A stretch of 64,000 nt of DNA from Lactobacillus xylocopicola (GTDB taxonomy: Bacteria; Bacillota; Bacilli; Lactobacillales; Lactobacillaceae). Below are positions 1 through 7,061 of this stretch, in pieces (within the stretch, counting starts at the first letter, position 1; every line of letters starts with the position of its first letter). The stretch spans positions 788,501-852,500 of the forward strand of contig NZ_AP026803.1 in assembly GCF_033096005.1 (NCBI RefSeq). Reading direction: 5' to 3'. The notes below the pieces were generated by a model, which saw only the letters and a program-made list of their open reading frames with translations, was not told where the DNA came from and ran no database searches. The translations under genes and the position numbers were made by a program.

Positions 1-180
1 CCACATTTGGCCGGTTAAAATATTCCAAGCAGCGCCGTCGTTTTGCACATAAGTAAACGAAAGCAAGTTGGGTATAACCGAATGAACCTCACCCAGTTGA
101 TAGTTTTGTGCAATATAGTTTTTTAAGCCCTGGTCAGCACCAACAACCAGCAAAGTAATAAGTAAGTATAAAAATTGCAT
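1..180 (-). CDS. lspA: Lipoprotein signal peptidase LspA, N-terminal part (cut by window edge)
   Basis: Only the first 60 codons lie in the window. LspA is the membrane aspartyl protease that removes the signal peptide from lipidated prolipoproteins. The visible part shows a first hydrophobic segment (LYLLITLLVVGADQ), the family's conserved Asp-Gln after it, and the NDGAAWNI block matching the N-x-G-A-[AF] signature of the family. The catalytic Asp pair lies further on, outside the window. The ATG at 178-180 is 8 nt after the stop of fhs, so the two genes are probably co-transcribed. The ribosome binding site is weak, so a start slightly upstream, overlapping fhs, cannot be excluded. Identification comes from motifs in a fragment. 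Confidence 0.85.
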   Translation of the reverse strand, partial: MQFLYLLITLLVVGADQGLKNYIAQNYQLGEVHSVIPNLLSFTYVQNDGAAWNILTGQMW

Positions 181-188
181 CTGTAAAT

Positions 189-1865
189 TTAAAATAAACC
201 GCTAATCTTGCCATCATTGTCTACGTCAATATCAAGTGCCGCGGGTTGCTTAGGTAAGCCTGGCATGTCTAAAACATGACCAGTAGTAACAACGATAAAG
301 CCGGCTCCATTCTTTAGACTGGCACCCTTGACGTGTAGCGTAAAGTCAGTTGGAGCACCCAGCAACTTTTGATTATCCGTAAATGAATATTGGGTTTTGG
401 CGATAATAACGGGTAATTTATCCTTTCCCATTTTGACTAGTTCGTCAATGTCTTGTTCAGCTTGCTCTGAGTACTCGACCTGACTGGCATGATAAATCTT
501 TTTAGCCACCTTAGCAATCTTACTTTTGACTGCATCATCCGCCTGATAAGTGGACTGCAGCTCAACGTGACCAGTATTGGCTAAGTTAACCACTGCTTTT
601 GCAGCTTCAACTCCTCCGCTTGAGCCCTGCTCGTGATAGTCAACTACCCGAGCATCAATGCCCTGGTCCCTGACTAGGTTTTGCAATAGCTCAAGTTCCG
701 CCTGAGTATCAGTGGCAAAGTGGTTAATCAAAACAATGACTGGAACACCGTAATTCTTCATGTTTAACATGTGACGTTCGAGATTCTTGAAGCCCTCACG
801 TAAAGCAGGAAGATTTTCTTCATTTAGCCGGTCTGTAGTACCCTCGGCTTGGTATTTCAAGGCTCGTACGGTCGCAACCACAACACTGGCATCAGGTTTT
901 TTCTCCAAATGATTGGAAACGAAATCCATGAACTTTTGACCGCCAAGATCGCTGCCAAAACCAGCTTCAGTTAAGACGTAGTCACTAAGGTGTAATGCCA
1001 AGTTAGTAGCAATGACTGAGTTAGCCCCATGAGCAATATTAGCAAAGGGTCCGCCGTGCACTAATGCCGGAGTATGTTCGATTGTTTGTACTAAGTTGGG
1101 TTTTAAAGCATTGGCTAGCAGTGCCGCAATTGCCCCTTCAAAGCCGAGATCCTTAACATAAACGGGTTGTTCAGCCCTGCTGTAGCCGACTAGCATCAAG
1201 CCAATCCGCTGCTTAAGGTCAGCAATATCCGTTGCCAGACAGAGAATTGCCATCAACTCGTTGGCAACTGTAATGGCAAAACTCGACTTGTGTTCAATTC
1301 CATTGAACTTTGAGCCCTGACCAATAGTAACCTGGCGCAGACTACGATCATTAACGTCAATTCCGCGCTTTAACAAGATGCGGTCTGGATCCAGACCAAC
1401 TTCATTACCCTGATAGATATAATTATCAACCAAGGCTGCCAACGTATCAATCGCAGCCGTTAGCGCATGCATGTCGCCAGTAAAGTGCAAGTTGATGTCT
1501 TCCATCGGGATCACTTGCGCCTGGCCACCGCCAGTGGCGCCACCCTTTAAACCAAAGACTGGGCCCATTGAAGGTTCACGTAAAGCTATCATTGTCTTTA
1601 GGTGCAGGCGCTGATTAATTGCATCCCCCAAACCAATCGTCATTGTCGATTTGCCTTCACCAGCAGGTGTCGGAGAAATAGAAGTTACCAGGATTAACTT
1701 GCCTAAGTCTGGGCTAGCCATTGCCTTTTTAATGGCTGGCCAATTGAGTTTAGCCTTATCTACTCCATATGGTTCAAGGTCCGTGGCGGATAGTCCAACT
1801 TGGCTTGCGATTGTGCTAATCGGTAGTGCTACTGCTTCCTGTGCAATTTGGATATCTGTTTTCAT
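189..1865 (-). CDS. fhs: Formate--tetrahydrofolate ligase
   Basis: This 558-residue protein, full length for the family, makes 10-formyl-tetrahydrofolate from formate, THF and ATP in the cytoplasm and so feeds purine and initiator-tRNA formylation. The ATP-binding loop [10 protein letters not shown] is at about residues 66-75. The family signature [18 protein letters not shown] follows at about 97-114, and [12 protein letters not shown] at about 120-131. It is the first gene after an extended -10 promoter near 1965-1970 and is followed 8 nt later by lspA. The start ATG (1865) has only a weak AGAAAGAAG-type binding site. Nothing is missing or odd in the protein. Confidence is high because the signatures are diagnostic. 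Confidence 0.97.
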   Translation of the reverse strand: MKTDIQIAQEAVALPISTIASQVGLSATDLEPYGVDKAKLNWPAIKKAMASPDLGKLILVTSISPTPAGEGKSTMTIGLGDAINQRLHLKTMIALREPSMGPVFGLKGGATGGGQAQVIPMEDINLHFTGDMHALTAAIDTLAALVDNYIYQGNEVGLDPDRILLKRGIDVNDRSLRQVTIGQGSKFNGIEHKSSFAITVANELMAILCLATDIADLKQRIGLMLVGYSRAEQPVYVKDLGFEGAIAALLANALKPNLVQTIEHTPALVHGGPFANIAHGANSVIATNLALHLSDYVLTEAGFGSDLGGQKFMDFVSNHLEKKPDASVVVATVRALKYQAEGTTDRLNEENLPALREGFKNLERHMLNMKNYGVPVIVLINHFATDTQAELELLQNLVRDQGIDARVVDYHEQGSSGGVEAAKAVVNLANTGHVELQSTYQADDAVKSKIAKVAKKIYHASQVEYSEQAEQDIDELVKMGKDKLPVIIAKTQYSFTDNQKLLGAPTDFTLHVKGASLKNGAGFIVVTTGHVLDMPGLPKQPAALDIDVDNDGKISGLF

Positions 1866-1964
1866 TGCGCATGCTTCTTTCTATATACATAAATTAAACG
1901 GTCATTTCATCAATTGCCTTTGCACGATTAGAATTTAGGTCCCACCTTTTTCTTAATTACCTTA

Positions 1965-1970
1965 ATTATA
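1965..1970 (-). promoter_or_regulatory. Extended -10 promoter element of fhs
   Basis: The minus strand reads TGTTATAAT here, an extended -10 box (TGn-TATAAT) with a perfect hexamer and no convincing -35. It would give a leader of about 95 nt before fhs. That leader contains the string GGTGGGACC, which resembles a T-box core, but I could find no terminator or antiterminator around it. Confidence 0.5.
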
Positions 1971-2025
1971 ACAAAGATTGTTTAAGATTTATTGATTGTT
2001 GATTAGCGGGCTATTGGTAAAAGAA

Positions 2026-2055
2026 AAACCAAAACAAACTTAGCTGTTTTGGTTT
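2026..2055 (-). terminator. Rho-independent terminator after the EbsA-like gene
   Basis: The arms AAACCAAAAC and GTTTTGGTTT form a 10-11 bp stem with a 10-nt loop. On the minus strand the stem is followed by TTTCTTTT. It lies 65 nt past the stop of the gene ending at 2120 and closes the ypsC-phosphoesterase-EbsA-like unit before fhs. Confidence 0.75.
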
Positions 2056-2119
2056 AGAAAAGATCGTGGGTAAGTTATTGTCCCGGCAGTTGGTAAAAAT
2101 TTTAAAAAGCAGATCATGA

Positions 2120-2458
2120 CTAACCCTTGTACTCAATTCTCAATAAGTGGTACTTTTCAAGGGAATCTACCTGGATCCGGTATATCCGGAAGAAGCTCCA
2201 GCAATGGATTAACTCGGGTTCCACTTTACTGCTCATCTTGGCCTTGTAGGGCAATTTTAAACCCTGCTTGTTCCAATAGGAATTAATTAGCGTATAGCCG
2301 GTTAACAGCAAAAATAAGCTTCCCCAAATAATGGCAGGCCAGTTAAGGCTTGGGGTGCCCTCGTAAAGCATAATCAGACTGATGAGGAGGACAATTAATA
2401 GCCAGCTATAATAAACTAACCCCACCCGGCCCAAAATAATAAAGTGTTTCTTATTCAT
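2120..2458 (-). CDS. Small two-helix membrane protein, EbsA-like
   Basis: A 112-residue protein with two predicted membrane helices, roughly residues 12-30 (YSWLLIVLLISLIML) and 41-58 (IIWGSLFLLLTGYTLI), then a soluble, moderately basic C-terminal half. Size and topology resemble the EbsA family of lactobacilli and enterococci, but I see no diagnostic motif, so the family call is tentative and no function is claimed. The ATG at 2456-2458 is preferred to a GTG nine bases upstream, because that GTG lies inside the binding site AGAGGTG, which sits 6 nt before the ATG. It follows the phosphoesterase gene by 11 nt and is the last gene of the unit, ahead of a terminator. Confidence 0.6.
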   Translation of the reverse strand: MNKKHFIILGRVGLVYYSWLLIVLLISLIMLYEGTPSLNWPAIIWGSLFLLLTGYTLINSYWNKQGLKLPYKAKMSSKVEPELIHCWSFFRIYRIQVDSLEKYHLLRIEYKG

Positions 2459-2469
2459 CAACTGCACCT

Positions 2470-3699
2470 CTAATATCTGATTTTGACAGCTAAATTGCTG
2501 TGACTACTAGTGTCATACAAGGTCTTCAAATAGTTGCTAAAACGCGGCATGGCTGCTACTAACGTGCGATACTCGGCTGAATCATAAAGCTGGTTGAGGG
2601 CCGGTTTACTAAGATGGTTGTGGCCCGTAAAGTAGTTATAATTCATTTCAAGAAATAAATGATTGACCCGGCTTAGTAGCGGAGACTCACTCTGACTGGC
2701 TGCGGCCTGGCCCAGTGACTGATTGCTAAGGTTGCGCAGCTGAAGATCCTTTAAGTATTGGTGAAAATGAGTCAAAGTATAGTTCTCCTGCTCAATCTTT
2801 GTTAAGTATGGTTTCATGTTAAAAATCTGGCGGTGGTATGCGATTTCGTCTTGATTTACAGCAACGATACCATAGGCCTGGTCATAGGAACAAAAGCTGG
2901 AAGTCACAATTTCAGTTGTTGGTGTCGGGGCTTGTGGTCCCAAAATATTCTGGGCATGGATATGGCCTGAAAAAGCCACCTTGATGTCATAATCCTGACA
3001 TATCCTGCGCAGGGTTTGCGCATTGTTTAAGACAAAGCCGCGGTTAACTGCGGGGTTATGGGCATAGAGGTTATGGTGCATAAAAAGCAGCGGACGCAGT
3101 TGGTGTTTTTGCGCATAAAGTAGTTGTTTTTTTAACCACACCAACTGGTCTTCGCTAATCTCCCCTGCAGTGGCCGGCGCACCACGACCTTCTTCTTGGC
3201 CATAAAGGTTTGAATCAAGCAGTAAGAGTAGGTATTGCGGGTTGAGCTGCACGCTATAGGCCAAAGAATGTGGGTCTTCATCCAGGGCACAATCATATGA
3301 GGGCTGAAAGGTTGTGTGCCACTCACTAGGGCTAATTTGACTAGTATAGAGCTGGTCTTCGCCTTTAAAATGGCGGGCCCAACCATCAAAGAGATCATGG
3401 TTGCCGGGTACCACCAATAACTTGGTGGTGGTCAGTTCACTGAAAATTTCCTGAAACTTTTGAGCAGACAGTAATTCACCGTTAAAAGTGACGTCACCGG
3501 TAACAATGATTGCGGCTGGCTTTTGGTCATTGGCCATCCGGCAAAAGGCACTCAAGGCTGACTCCTGGTATGCCAAGTCTTTGCCCTGACTCGTATTTTG
3601 GATCAACTTAAAAGCTGCCCCGTTATCATGCAAACTGTCAGCAATTAAATGGGTATCGGTAATTACCCAAAATTCAGCATTGGTCTGGTCTGTAATCAT
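2470..3699 (-). CDS. Calcineurin-like metallophosphoesterase
   Basis: A 409-residue two-metal phosphoesterase. The metal-binding blocks appear in the expected order: DTHL near residue 15, GDVTFNGE near 90, GNHD near 121, a His-His pair (MHHN) near 210 and GHIHAQN near 248. The remaining 150 residues are a C-terminal extension of unknown role. The substrate cannot be read from the sequence; relatives act on phosphomonoesters, phosphodiesters or cyclic nucleotides. I chose the ATG at 3697-3699, which overlaps the stop of the upstream methyltransferase gene as ATGA, rather than a frame opening six codons earlier. That overlap suggests translational coupling. No signal peptide is seen, so it is probably cytoplasmic. 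Confidence 0.85.
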   Translation of the reverse strand: MITDQTNAEFWVITDTHLIADSLHDNGAAFKLIQNTSQGKDLAYQESALSAFCRMANDQKPAAIIVTGDVTFNGELLSAQKFQEIFSELTTTKLLVVPGNHDLFDGWARHFKGEDQLYTSQISPSEWHTTFQPSYDCALDEDPHSLAYSVQLNPQYLLLLLDSNLYGQEEGRGAPATAGEISEDQLVWLKKQLLYAQKHQLRPLLFMHHNLYAHNPAVNRGFVLNNAQTLRRICQDYDIKVAFSGHIHAQNILGPQAPTPTTEIVTSSFCSYDQAYGIVAVNQDEIAYHRQIFNMKPYLTKIEQENYTLTHFHQYLKDLQLRNLSNQSLGQAAASQSESPLLSRVNHLFLEMNYNYFTGHNHLSKPALNQLYDSAEYRTLVAAMPRFSNYLKTLYDTSSHSNLAVKIRY

Positions 3700-4823
3700 T
3701 TTTGTTTGGCAGCCCAATATTGGTAAAAGTCGACCCGGAGGTTACCATTGAAGAGTTTCCGTTTCTTGGTCGCTTTTTTACCAAAAAAAGTTTCGAAGGC
3801 AGGATCGCCGACCAGGTAATATTGGCTGAAACTGTCATATTTACTCAGGACCTCACCCATCTGGGTGTAGAGCTCCTCCGCTGTCTTCTGGTCCTTCAGT
3901 CGCATACCGTATGGAGGGTTAGCGATAATCACCCCATTTTCCAGATCGGTGGCAAAGTCTTTGACGGCCAGCTGCTTGAAGTAAATATCCTGCAAAACGC
4001 CAGCATTATTGGCATTGAGCTTGGCAATTTCCAAAATTGACTGGTCGATGTCACAAGCCCAAATGGGCTGTTCCAGTTCTTTTACCATGGTTTTGGCGGC
4101 ATTAACGGCTTCTTGATGGAGGTTTTCGTCAAACCAGTCAAAGCCATCAAAGGCAAAATCCCGCCATGTTCCCGGAGCGATATTTTTACCGATTAATGCG
4201 GCCTCAATAGCCAAGGTACCTGAACCGGTCATCGGGTCAATTAGCGGGTGGCTGCCGTCAAAGGGGGTCAATTTAAGGAGGCTGGCCGCAAAATTTTCTT
4301 TCAGCGGCGCGCCGCCGTGTTCAATCCGATAACCGCGCTTAAATAGACTCGCTCCACTAGTATCAAGAGAAATACGGGCCTGGTCCTTGTACAGATGAAC
4401 ATCTAGCGGGTAAAAATTACCGCTTTCGGGCAAAAATCCCCGCCGGTGGTACTGGTCCGACATCTTGTTAACAATCGCCTTTTTGACGATTGATTGGATA
4501 CCGGGTTCAGAATGCAGTTTTGAGCGCACCGACCGTCCTTGAACTGGAAACTTGGCATCAACGGGCAATAATTCTGCCCAGTCAAGGTCATAGACCTGGT
4601 CATAGAGCGTTTCGAAGTCGGTCGCCGTGAACTCCTTCAGCAGAATCTTGACCCGGTCAGCCGTCCTTAGCCACAGGTTGGTCTTGACGATATCTTCTTG
4701 GGTCCCCTTAAAGAAAACACGACCGTTTTCGGTCTGTGTTTCATAGGCCAAAGCTTGTAGTTCTTTAGCTACAACACTCTCAAAGCCCGCACCCATGGTC
4801 GTATAAAGTTGGTATTGTTTCAT
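3696..4823 (-). CDS. ypsC: THUMP-domain rRNA guanine-N2 methyltransferase (RlmL/YpsC family)
   Basis: A 375-residue class I SAM-dependent RNA methyltransferase. The N-terminal 160 residues form the ferredoxin-like and THUMP RNA-binding part. The catalytic domain shows the SAM loop DPMTGSGTLAIEA at about 196-208 and the catalytic NPPYGMRL at about 302-309, typical of N2-methylguanine formation. Relatives modify 23S rRNA around G2445. In Bacillus the same gene (ypsC) is a neighbour of gpsB, rnpB, ypsA and recU, and that arrangement is kept here. It starts just downstream of the rnpB terminator and overlaps the next gene by 4 nt. The exact target nucleotide is inferred from the family. Confidence 0.88.
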   Translation of the reverse strand: MKQYQLYTTMGAGFESVVAKELQALAYETQTENGRVFFKGTQEDIVKTNLWLRTADRVKILLKEFTATDFETLYDQVYDLDWAELLPVDAKFPVQGRSVRSKLHSEPGIQSIVKKAIVNKMSDQYHRRGFLPESGNFYPLDVHLYKDQARISLDTSGASLFKRGYRIEHGGAPLKENFAASLLKLTPFDGSHPLIDPMTGSGTLAIEAALIGKNIAPGTWRDFAFDGFDWFDENLHQEAVNAAKTMVKELEQPIWACDIDQSILEIAKLNANNAGVLQDIYFKQLAVKDFATDLENGVIIANPPYGMRLKDQKTAEELYTQMGEVLSKYDSFSQYYLVGDPAFETFFGKKATKKRKLFNGNLRVDFYQYWAAKQK

Positions 4824-4845
4824 TAATTAACTCTTTCATTTTTTT

Positions 4846-4882
4846 TAAAAAAAGCGCTGAGCCCTTTGAAAAGCTCAACGCT
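4846..4882 (-). terminator. Terminator of rnpB
   Basis: On the minus strand AGCGTTGAGC and GCTCAGCGC form a 9-bp stem with one G-U pair, followed by a run of seven T. It starts a few bases after the 3' arm of RNase P RNA helix P1. Confidence 0.85.
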
Positions 4883-4884
4883 GC

Positions 4885-5265
4885 CTGTGCAAATTTCTAT
4901 AAGCCACGTTCTGTTCAGGTGATTTTTGGCAAAATCACCGTTGGCAGCCATCTATCTTTGCTATTGACTAGCAATCCAACCTTTAGTTCATTTTCAGCGG
5001 TTGAGACGCCCCCACCAAATTTGGGTTGCACGCTCGCAGGGTTTACCTCGTTCCACCAGTAGCGTTTCCGCTCCTGCTTCGTCACTGTGGCACTTTTCAG
5101 AATATTCATGCATATCTTGCGACTTAGCACTTTTTTCGCCGTAATCAAAAATCCTTTAGCTTATTGGGCTAAATACGAGCACTACAGACATCGCAGTCTG
5201 TGCGTGCGTGGACTTTCCTCAGCTCAGTCATAAGGACCAAACCGCGACTGCCCAAAATTTGCACT
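4885..5265 (-). ncRNA. rnpB: RNase P RNA, type B
   Basis: The RNA subunit of RNase P, which trims the 5' leader from precursor tRNAs. On the minus strand the universal P4 strand GAGGAAAGTCC occurs near 5208-5220 and the matching 3' conserved ACAGAAnGTGGCTTAT near 4898-4913. The ends are set by helix P1: GTGCAAATTT at 5255-5264 pairs perfectly with AAATTTGCAC at 4887-4896. The length of about 380 nt fits the Bacillus-type RNA. The open reading frames that cross this region are chance. It lies between gpsB and ypsC as in many Firmicutes, with its own promoter and terminator. The termini are accurate to a few bases only. Confidence 0.97.
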
Positions 5266-5272
5266 AGTAAAA

Positions 5273-5300
5273 ATTATACCAGAGCTTAGTCCTTTTGTAA
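5273..5300 (-). promoter_or_regulatory. Promoter of rnpB, overlapping the end of gpsB
   Basis: The minus strand shows the extended -10 TGGTATAAT (hexamer at 5273-5278) and, 16 nt upstream, a weak -35 TTACAA at 5295-5300. The -35 lies within the last codons of gpsB. The predicted start falls at about 5265, the base of helix P1. Confidence 0.75.
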
Positions 5301-5708
5301 CCCATAAACTCGTTGTTCGAGGTTGTACACCTTACGTTCAAGTGTAGAGATACGTTGGATAATGGCCATGTTAGTCGAATTTTCTGCTTCCGCAGCGGTA
5401 CTGTCTTGACTATCAGAATGCTTAGTCGGAGTGTATCTTTTAACCCTTTCGGCATGCTCTTGCGGCTCTTCAGGTGTTTGGGGTTCAGTCGCAGAACGGT
5501 CATGATGTTGGTCATCCATTAGTTCGCGCTGCAGTTTGCCAATTTGCCCGTATAAGTCTTCGATGATCTGCTGGAAAGTATCATAATCATCGATTACCTG
5601 GTCCAAAAAGGTGTCAACTTCCTCTGGATCAACGCCCTTCACCTTGGTTCTGAATTCCTTTTTTAAAATATCATCTGTCGTTAATTTAACATTTTTTATA
5701 TCTGTCAT
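5286..5708 (-). CDS. gpsB: Cell-division adaptor GpsB
   Basis: A 140-residue DivIVA-like coiled-coil protein that coordinates septal and peripheral peptidoglycan synthesis by binding the cytoplasmic tails of penicillin-binding proteins. The N-terminal DivIVA-type domain is clear (residues 9-70, with DDILKKEFRTKVKGVDPEEVDTF-like spacing), followed by a charged, low-complexity linker and a short C-terminal helix (ISTLERKVYNLEQRVYGL) typical of the trimerising end. It is longer than the Bacillus protein (about 98 residues) because of the linker. The gene for its likely client, PBP1A (ponA), lies 1.4 kb away. An AAAGGAG site precedes the ATG at a good distance. Confidence 0.93.
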   Translation of the reverse strand: MTDIKNVKLTTDDILKKEFRTKVKGVDPEEVDTFLDQVIDDYDTFQQIIEDLYGQIGKLQRELMDDQHHDRSATEPQTPEEPQEHAERVKRYTPTKHSDSQDSTAAEAENSTNMAIIQRISTLERKVYNLEQRVYGLQKD

Positions 5709-5738
5709 AATCAGACAACTCCTTTATCAATCCTCTTT

Positions 5739-5744
5739 ATTCTA
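5739..5744 (-). promoter_or_regulatory. Extended -10 element of gpsB
   Basis: The minus strand reads TGCTAGAAT, an extended -10 box about 30 nt upstream of the gpsB ATG. The flanking TTATTCT/AGAATAA inverted repeat (5737-5743 and 5751-5757) covers the same bases and may be coincidental. Confidence 0.4.
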
Positions 5745-5801
5745 GCAAAAAGAATAACGGCTTAAAACTAAAAACCTCACTTTAGGAAAAGTTTTAGAAA
5801 T

Positions 5802-6368
5802 TTATTCATTAAATTGGTCTTCCTGGTCCGACTGATATTCCTCGGCAGTATCCTGGAGATCATAAAAATCGATTAAGTCTAGGGGATATTCCTTGGTTTC
5901 TTGGTATTTTTTGATTAAATGATAGTCAAACTGAGGTTTGCCCGGCTGCTCCTCATCATACAGTAGCAAGGCTCGGTCGGTGTGGAGAAGCATGAAGTTC
6001 TGGTAATTGCGGAGCTGGACAGGGCTTTGATATGGTTGGTTAGAGGTAGCCGCAAAAAAATCCACCGCTTTTTTTAACTGCAGAAACTTACTTTGATTGA
6101 CCTCATTCCAGCGGCTAGCAAATTCCTCATAAGGAATAAGCATTGCGACCCGCAGGGGATACTCCTTACGCAGCTCAATTGCAACTTCACTAGCCCATTG
6201 TTCAACGCCCAGATTAGCACCAGTGATGACCCAATCCAGCTGACTGTTGTCAAGTAAAGTGGTCAGACGCTGGGTAAGCGCCAGCTTAATGATTTTGATT
6301 TTTGGATCCTGGTCGCCCAGAGTATTTAATTCGTAGTTGCGGTAACCGCTTACCCAAAGTCGTTGCAT
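5802..6368 (-). CDS. ypsA: YpsA family protein (DUF1273, SLOG-like)
   Basis: A 188-residue protein of the YpsA/DUF1273 family, whose fold is related to the nucleotide-binding SLOG/TIGR00730 group. The family pattern is visible: WVSGYR at the N-terminus, WVITGANLGVEQWASEVA at about 65-82, LIPYEEFASRWNE at about 97-109, and a C-terminal acidic tail. In Bacillus and Staphylococcus, YpsA has been linked to cell division, and here too it lies next to gpsB. The biochemical role is not established. It is transcribed divergently from recU, and their starts are about 70 nt apart. The start fits the common MQRLWVSGYR opening. Confidence 0.9.
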   Translation of the reverse strand: MQRLWVSGYRNYELNTLGDQDPKIKIIKLALTQRLTTLLDNSQLDWVITGANLGVEQWASEVAIELRKEYPLRVAMLIPYEEFASRWNEVNQSKFLQLKKAVDFFAATSNQPYQSPVQLRNYQNFMLLHTDRALLLYDEEQPGKPQFDYHLIKKYQETKEYPLDLIDFYDLQDTAEEYQSDQEDQFNE

Positions 6369-6412
6369 AATGAAAGAGGTGGCTCCTTGTTCAAAAACTT
6401 GTCCTTTATTGC

Positions 6413-6418
6413 TATAAT
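6413..6418 (+). promoter_or_regulatory. Extended -10 element of the recU-ponA operon
   Basis: TTGCTATAAT is an extended -10 box with a perfect hexamer, 20 nt before the recU start. A TTGTTC at 6387-6392 is too far (20 nt spacer) to be a good -35. Confidence 0.6.
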
Positions 6419-6437
6419 GCTATCAGGAGTGAGATTG

Positions 6438-7061
6438 ATGGTCAAATATCCAAGTGGCAGTGCTGCTGCATTACAAAAATTTACTAAGGTATCTCAAAAA
6501 CGGGGAGAATCCCACCACCGCAAGGATGTTAGTTTTTCCGACCGTGGGATGACCCTTGAGCAAATGATTAATGAATCGAACAAATATTATCTGCTTAAGG
6601 AAGTTGCAGTTGTCCATAAAAAGCCCACACCAGTTCAAATCGTCAAGGTCGACTACCCTAAACGGTCGCGGGCGGTAATCAAGGAAGCCTACTTTCGGCA
6701 AGAGTCTACCACGGACTACAATGGTGTGTATAATGGTTACTACTTAGACTTTGAAGCTAAGGAAACCAAAAACAAGACCAGTTTTCCCTTGAAGAATTTT
6801 CATGAGCACCAGATTGTTCATCTGGAAAAATGCTTGAAACAAGCGGGTATTTGTTTTACAATTATCGGTTTCACCAGTCTTAACCGCTACTTTGTGACTC
6901 CAGCCAGTGCGGTGATCAAAGCATGGTGGACTAAAAGTAAAAGTTCTGTAACTTTAGCCGAAATCGAATCCTGGTCAGTTGAAATCGCGAGCGGTTTCCA
7001 ACCTACCCTACCGTATTTAACGGCCGTGGATCAGTTTATTGCAGATAGGAAAAGTAACTAA
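6438..7061 (+). CDS. recU: Holliday junction resolvase RecU
   Basis: A 207-residue endonuclease that resolves Holliday junctions in recombination and chromosome segregation in Firmicutes. Family blocks seen are the opening MVKYPSG, RGMTLEQMINESNKYY at about 41-56, the nuclease core YNGVYNGYYLDFEAKETKNKTSFPL-like (acidic and lysine residues about 96-120), and HQIVHLEKC near 126. The ATG at 6438 is chosen because CAGGAGTGAG lies 5-8 nt upstream and it gives the family's usual N-terminus. The frame is open 25 codons further back, but that would cross the promoter. The stop overlaps the ponA start as TAATG, the conserved recU-ponA pairing. Confidence 0.96.
   Translation: MVKYPSGSAAALQKFTKVSQKRGESHHRKDVSFSDRGMTLEQMINESNKYYLLKEVAVVHKKPTPVQIVKVDYPKRSRAVIKEAYFRQESTTDYNGVYNGYYLDFEAKETKNKTSFPLKNFHEHQIVHLEKCLKQAGICFTIIGFTSLNRYFVTPASAVIKAWWTKSKSSVTLAEIESWSVEIASGFQPTLPYLTAVDQFIADRKSN

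Noticed and set aside
1651..1938. A 95-codon plus-strand frame over the start of fhs
   Set aside because: It is antisense to a clear enzyme gene, with no binding site or known domain.
1866..1960. T-box or THF riboswitch in the fhs leader, suggested by GGTGGGACC
   Set aside because: The leader is only about 95 nt, with no stem I, specifier or terminator/antiterminator pair, and no match to the THF riboswitch core that I can see.
3702..4040. A 112-codon plus-strand frame opposite ypsC
   Set aside because: It is antisense to conserved methyltransferase motifs and its codons mirror that gene.
4915..5515. Open frames on the minus strand of 77 and 83 codons, and a plus-strand frame
   Set aside because: They lie within the RNase P RNA or in the wrong register of gpsB, and have no binding site or family resemblance.
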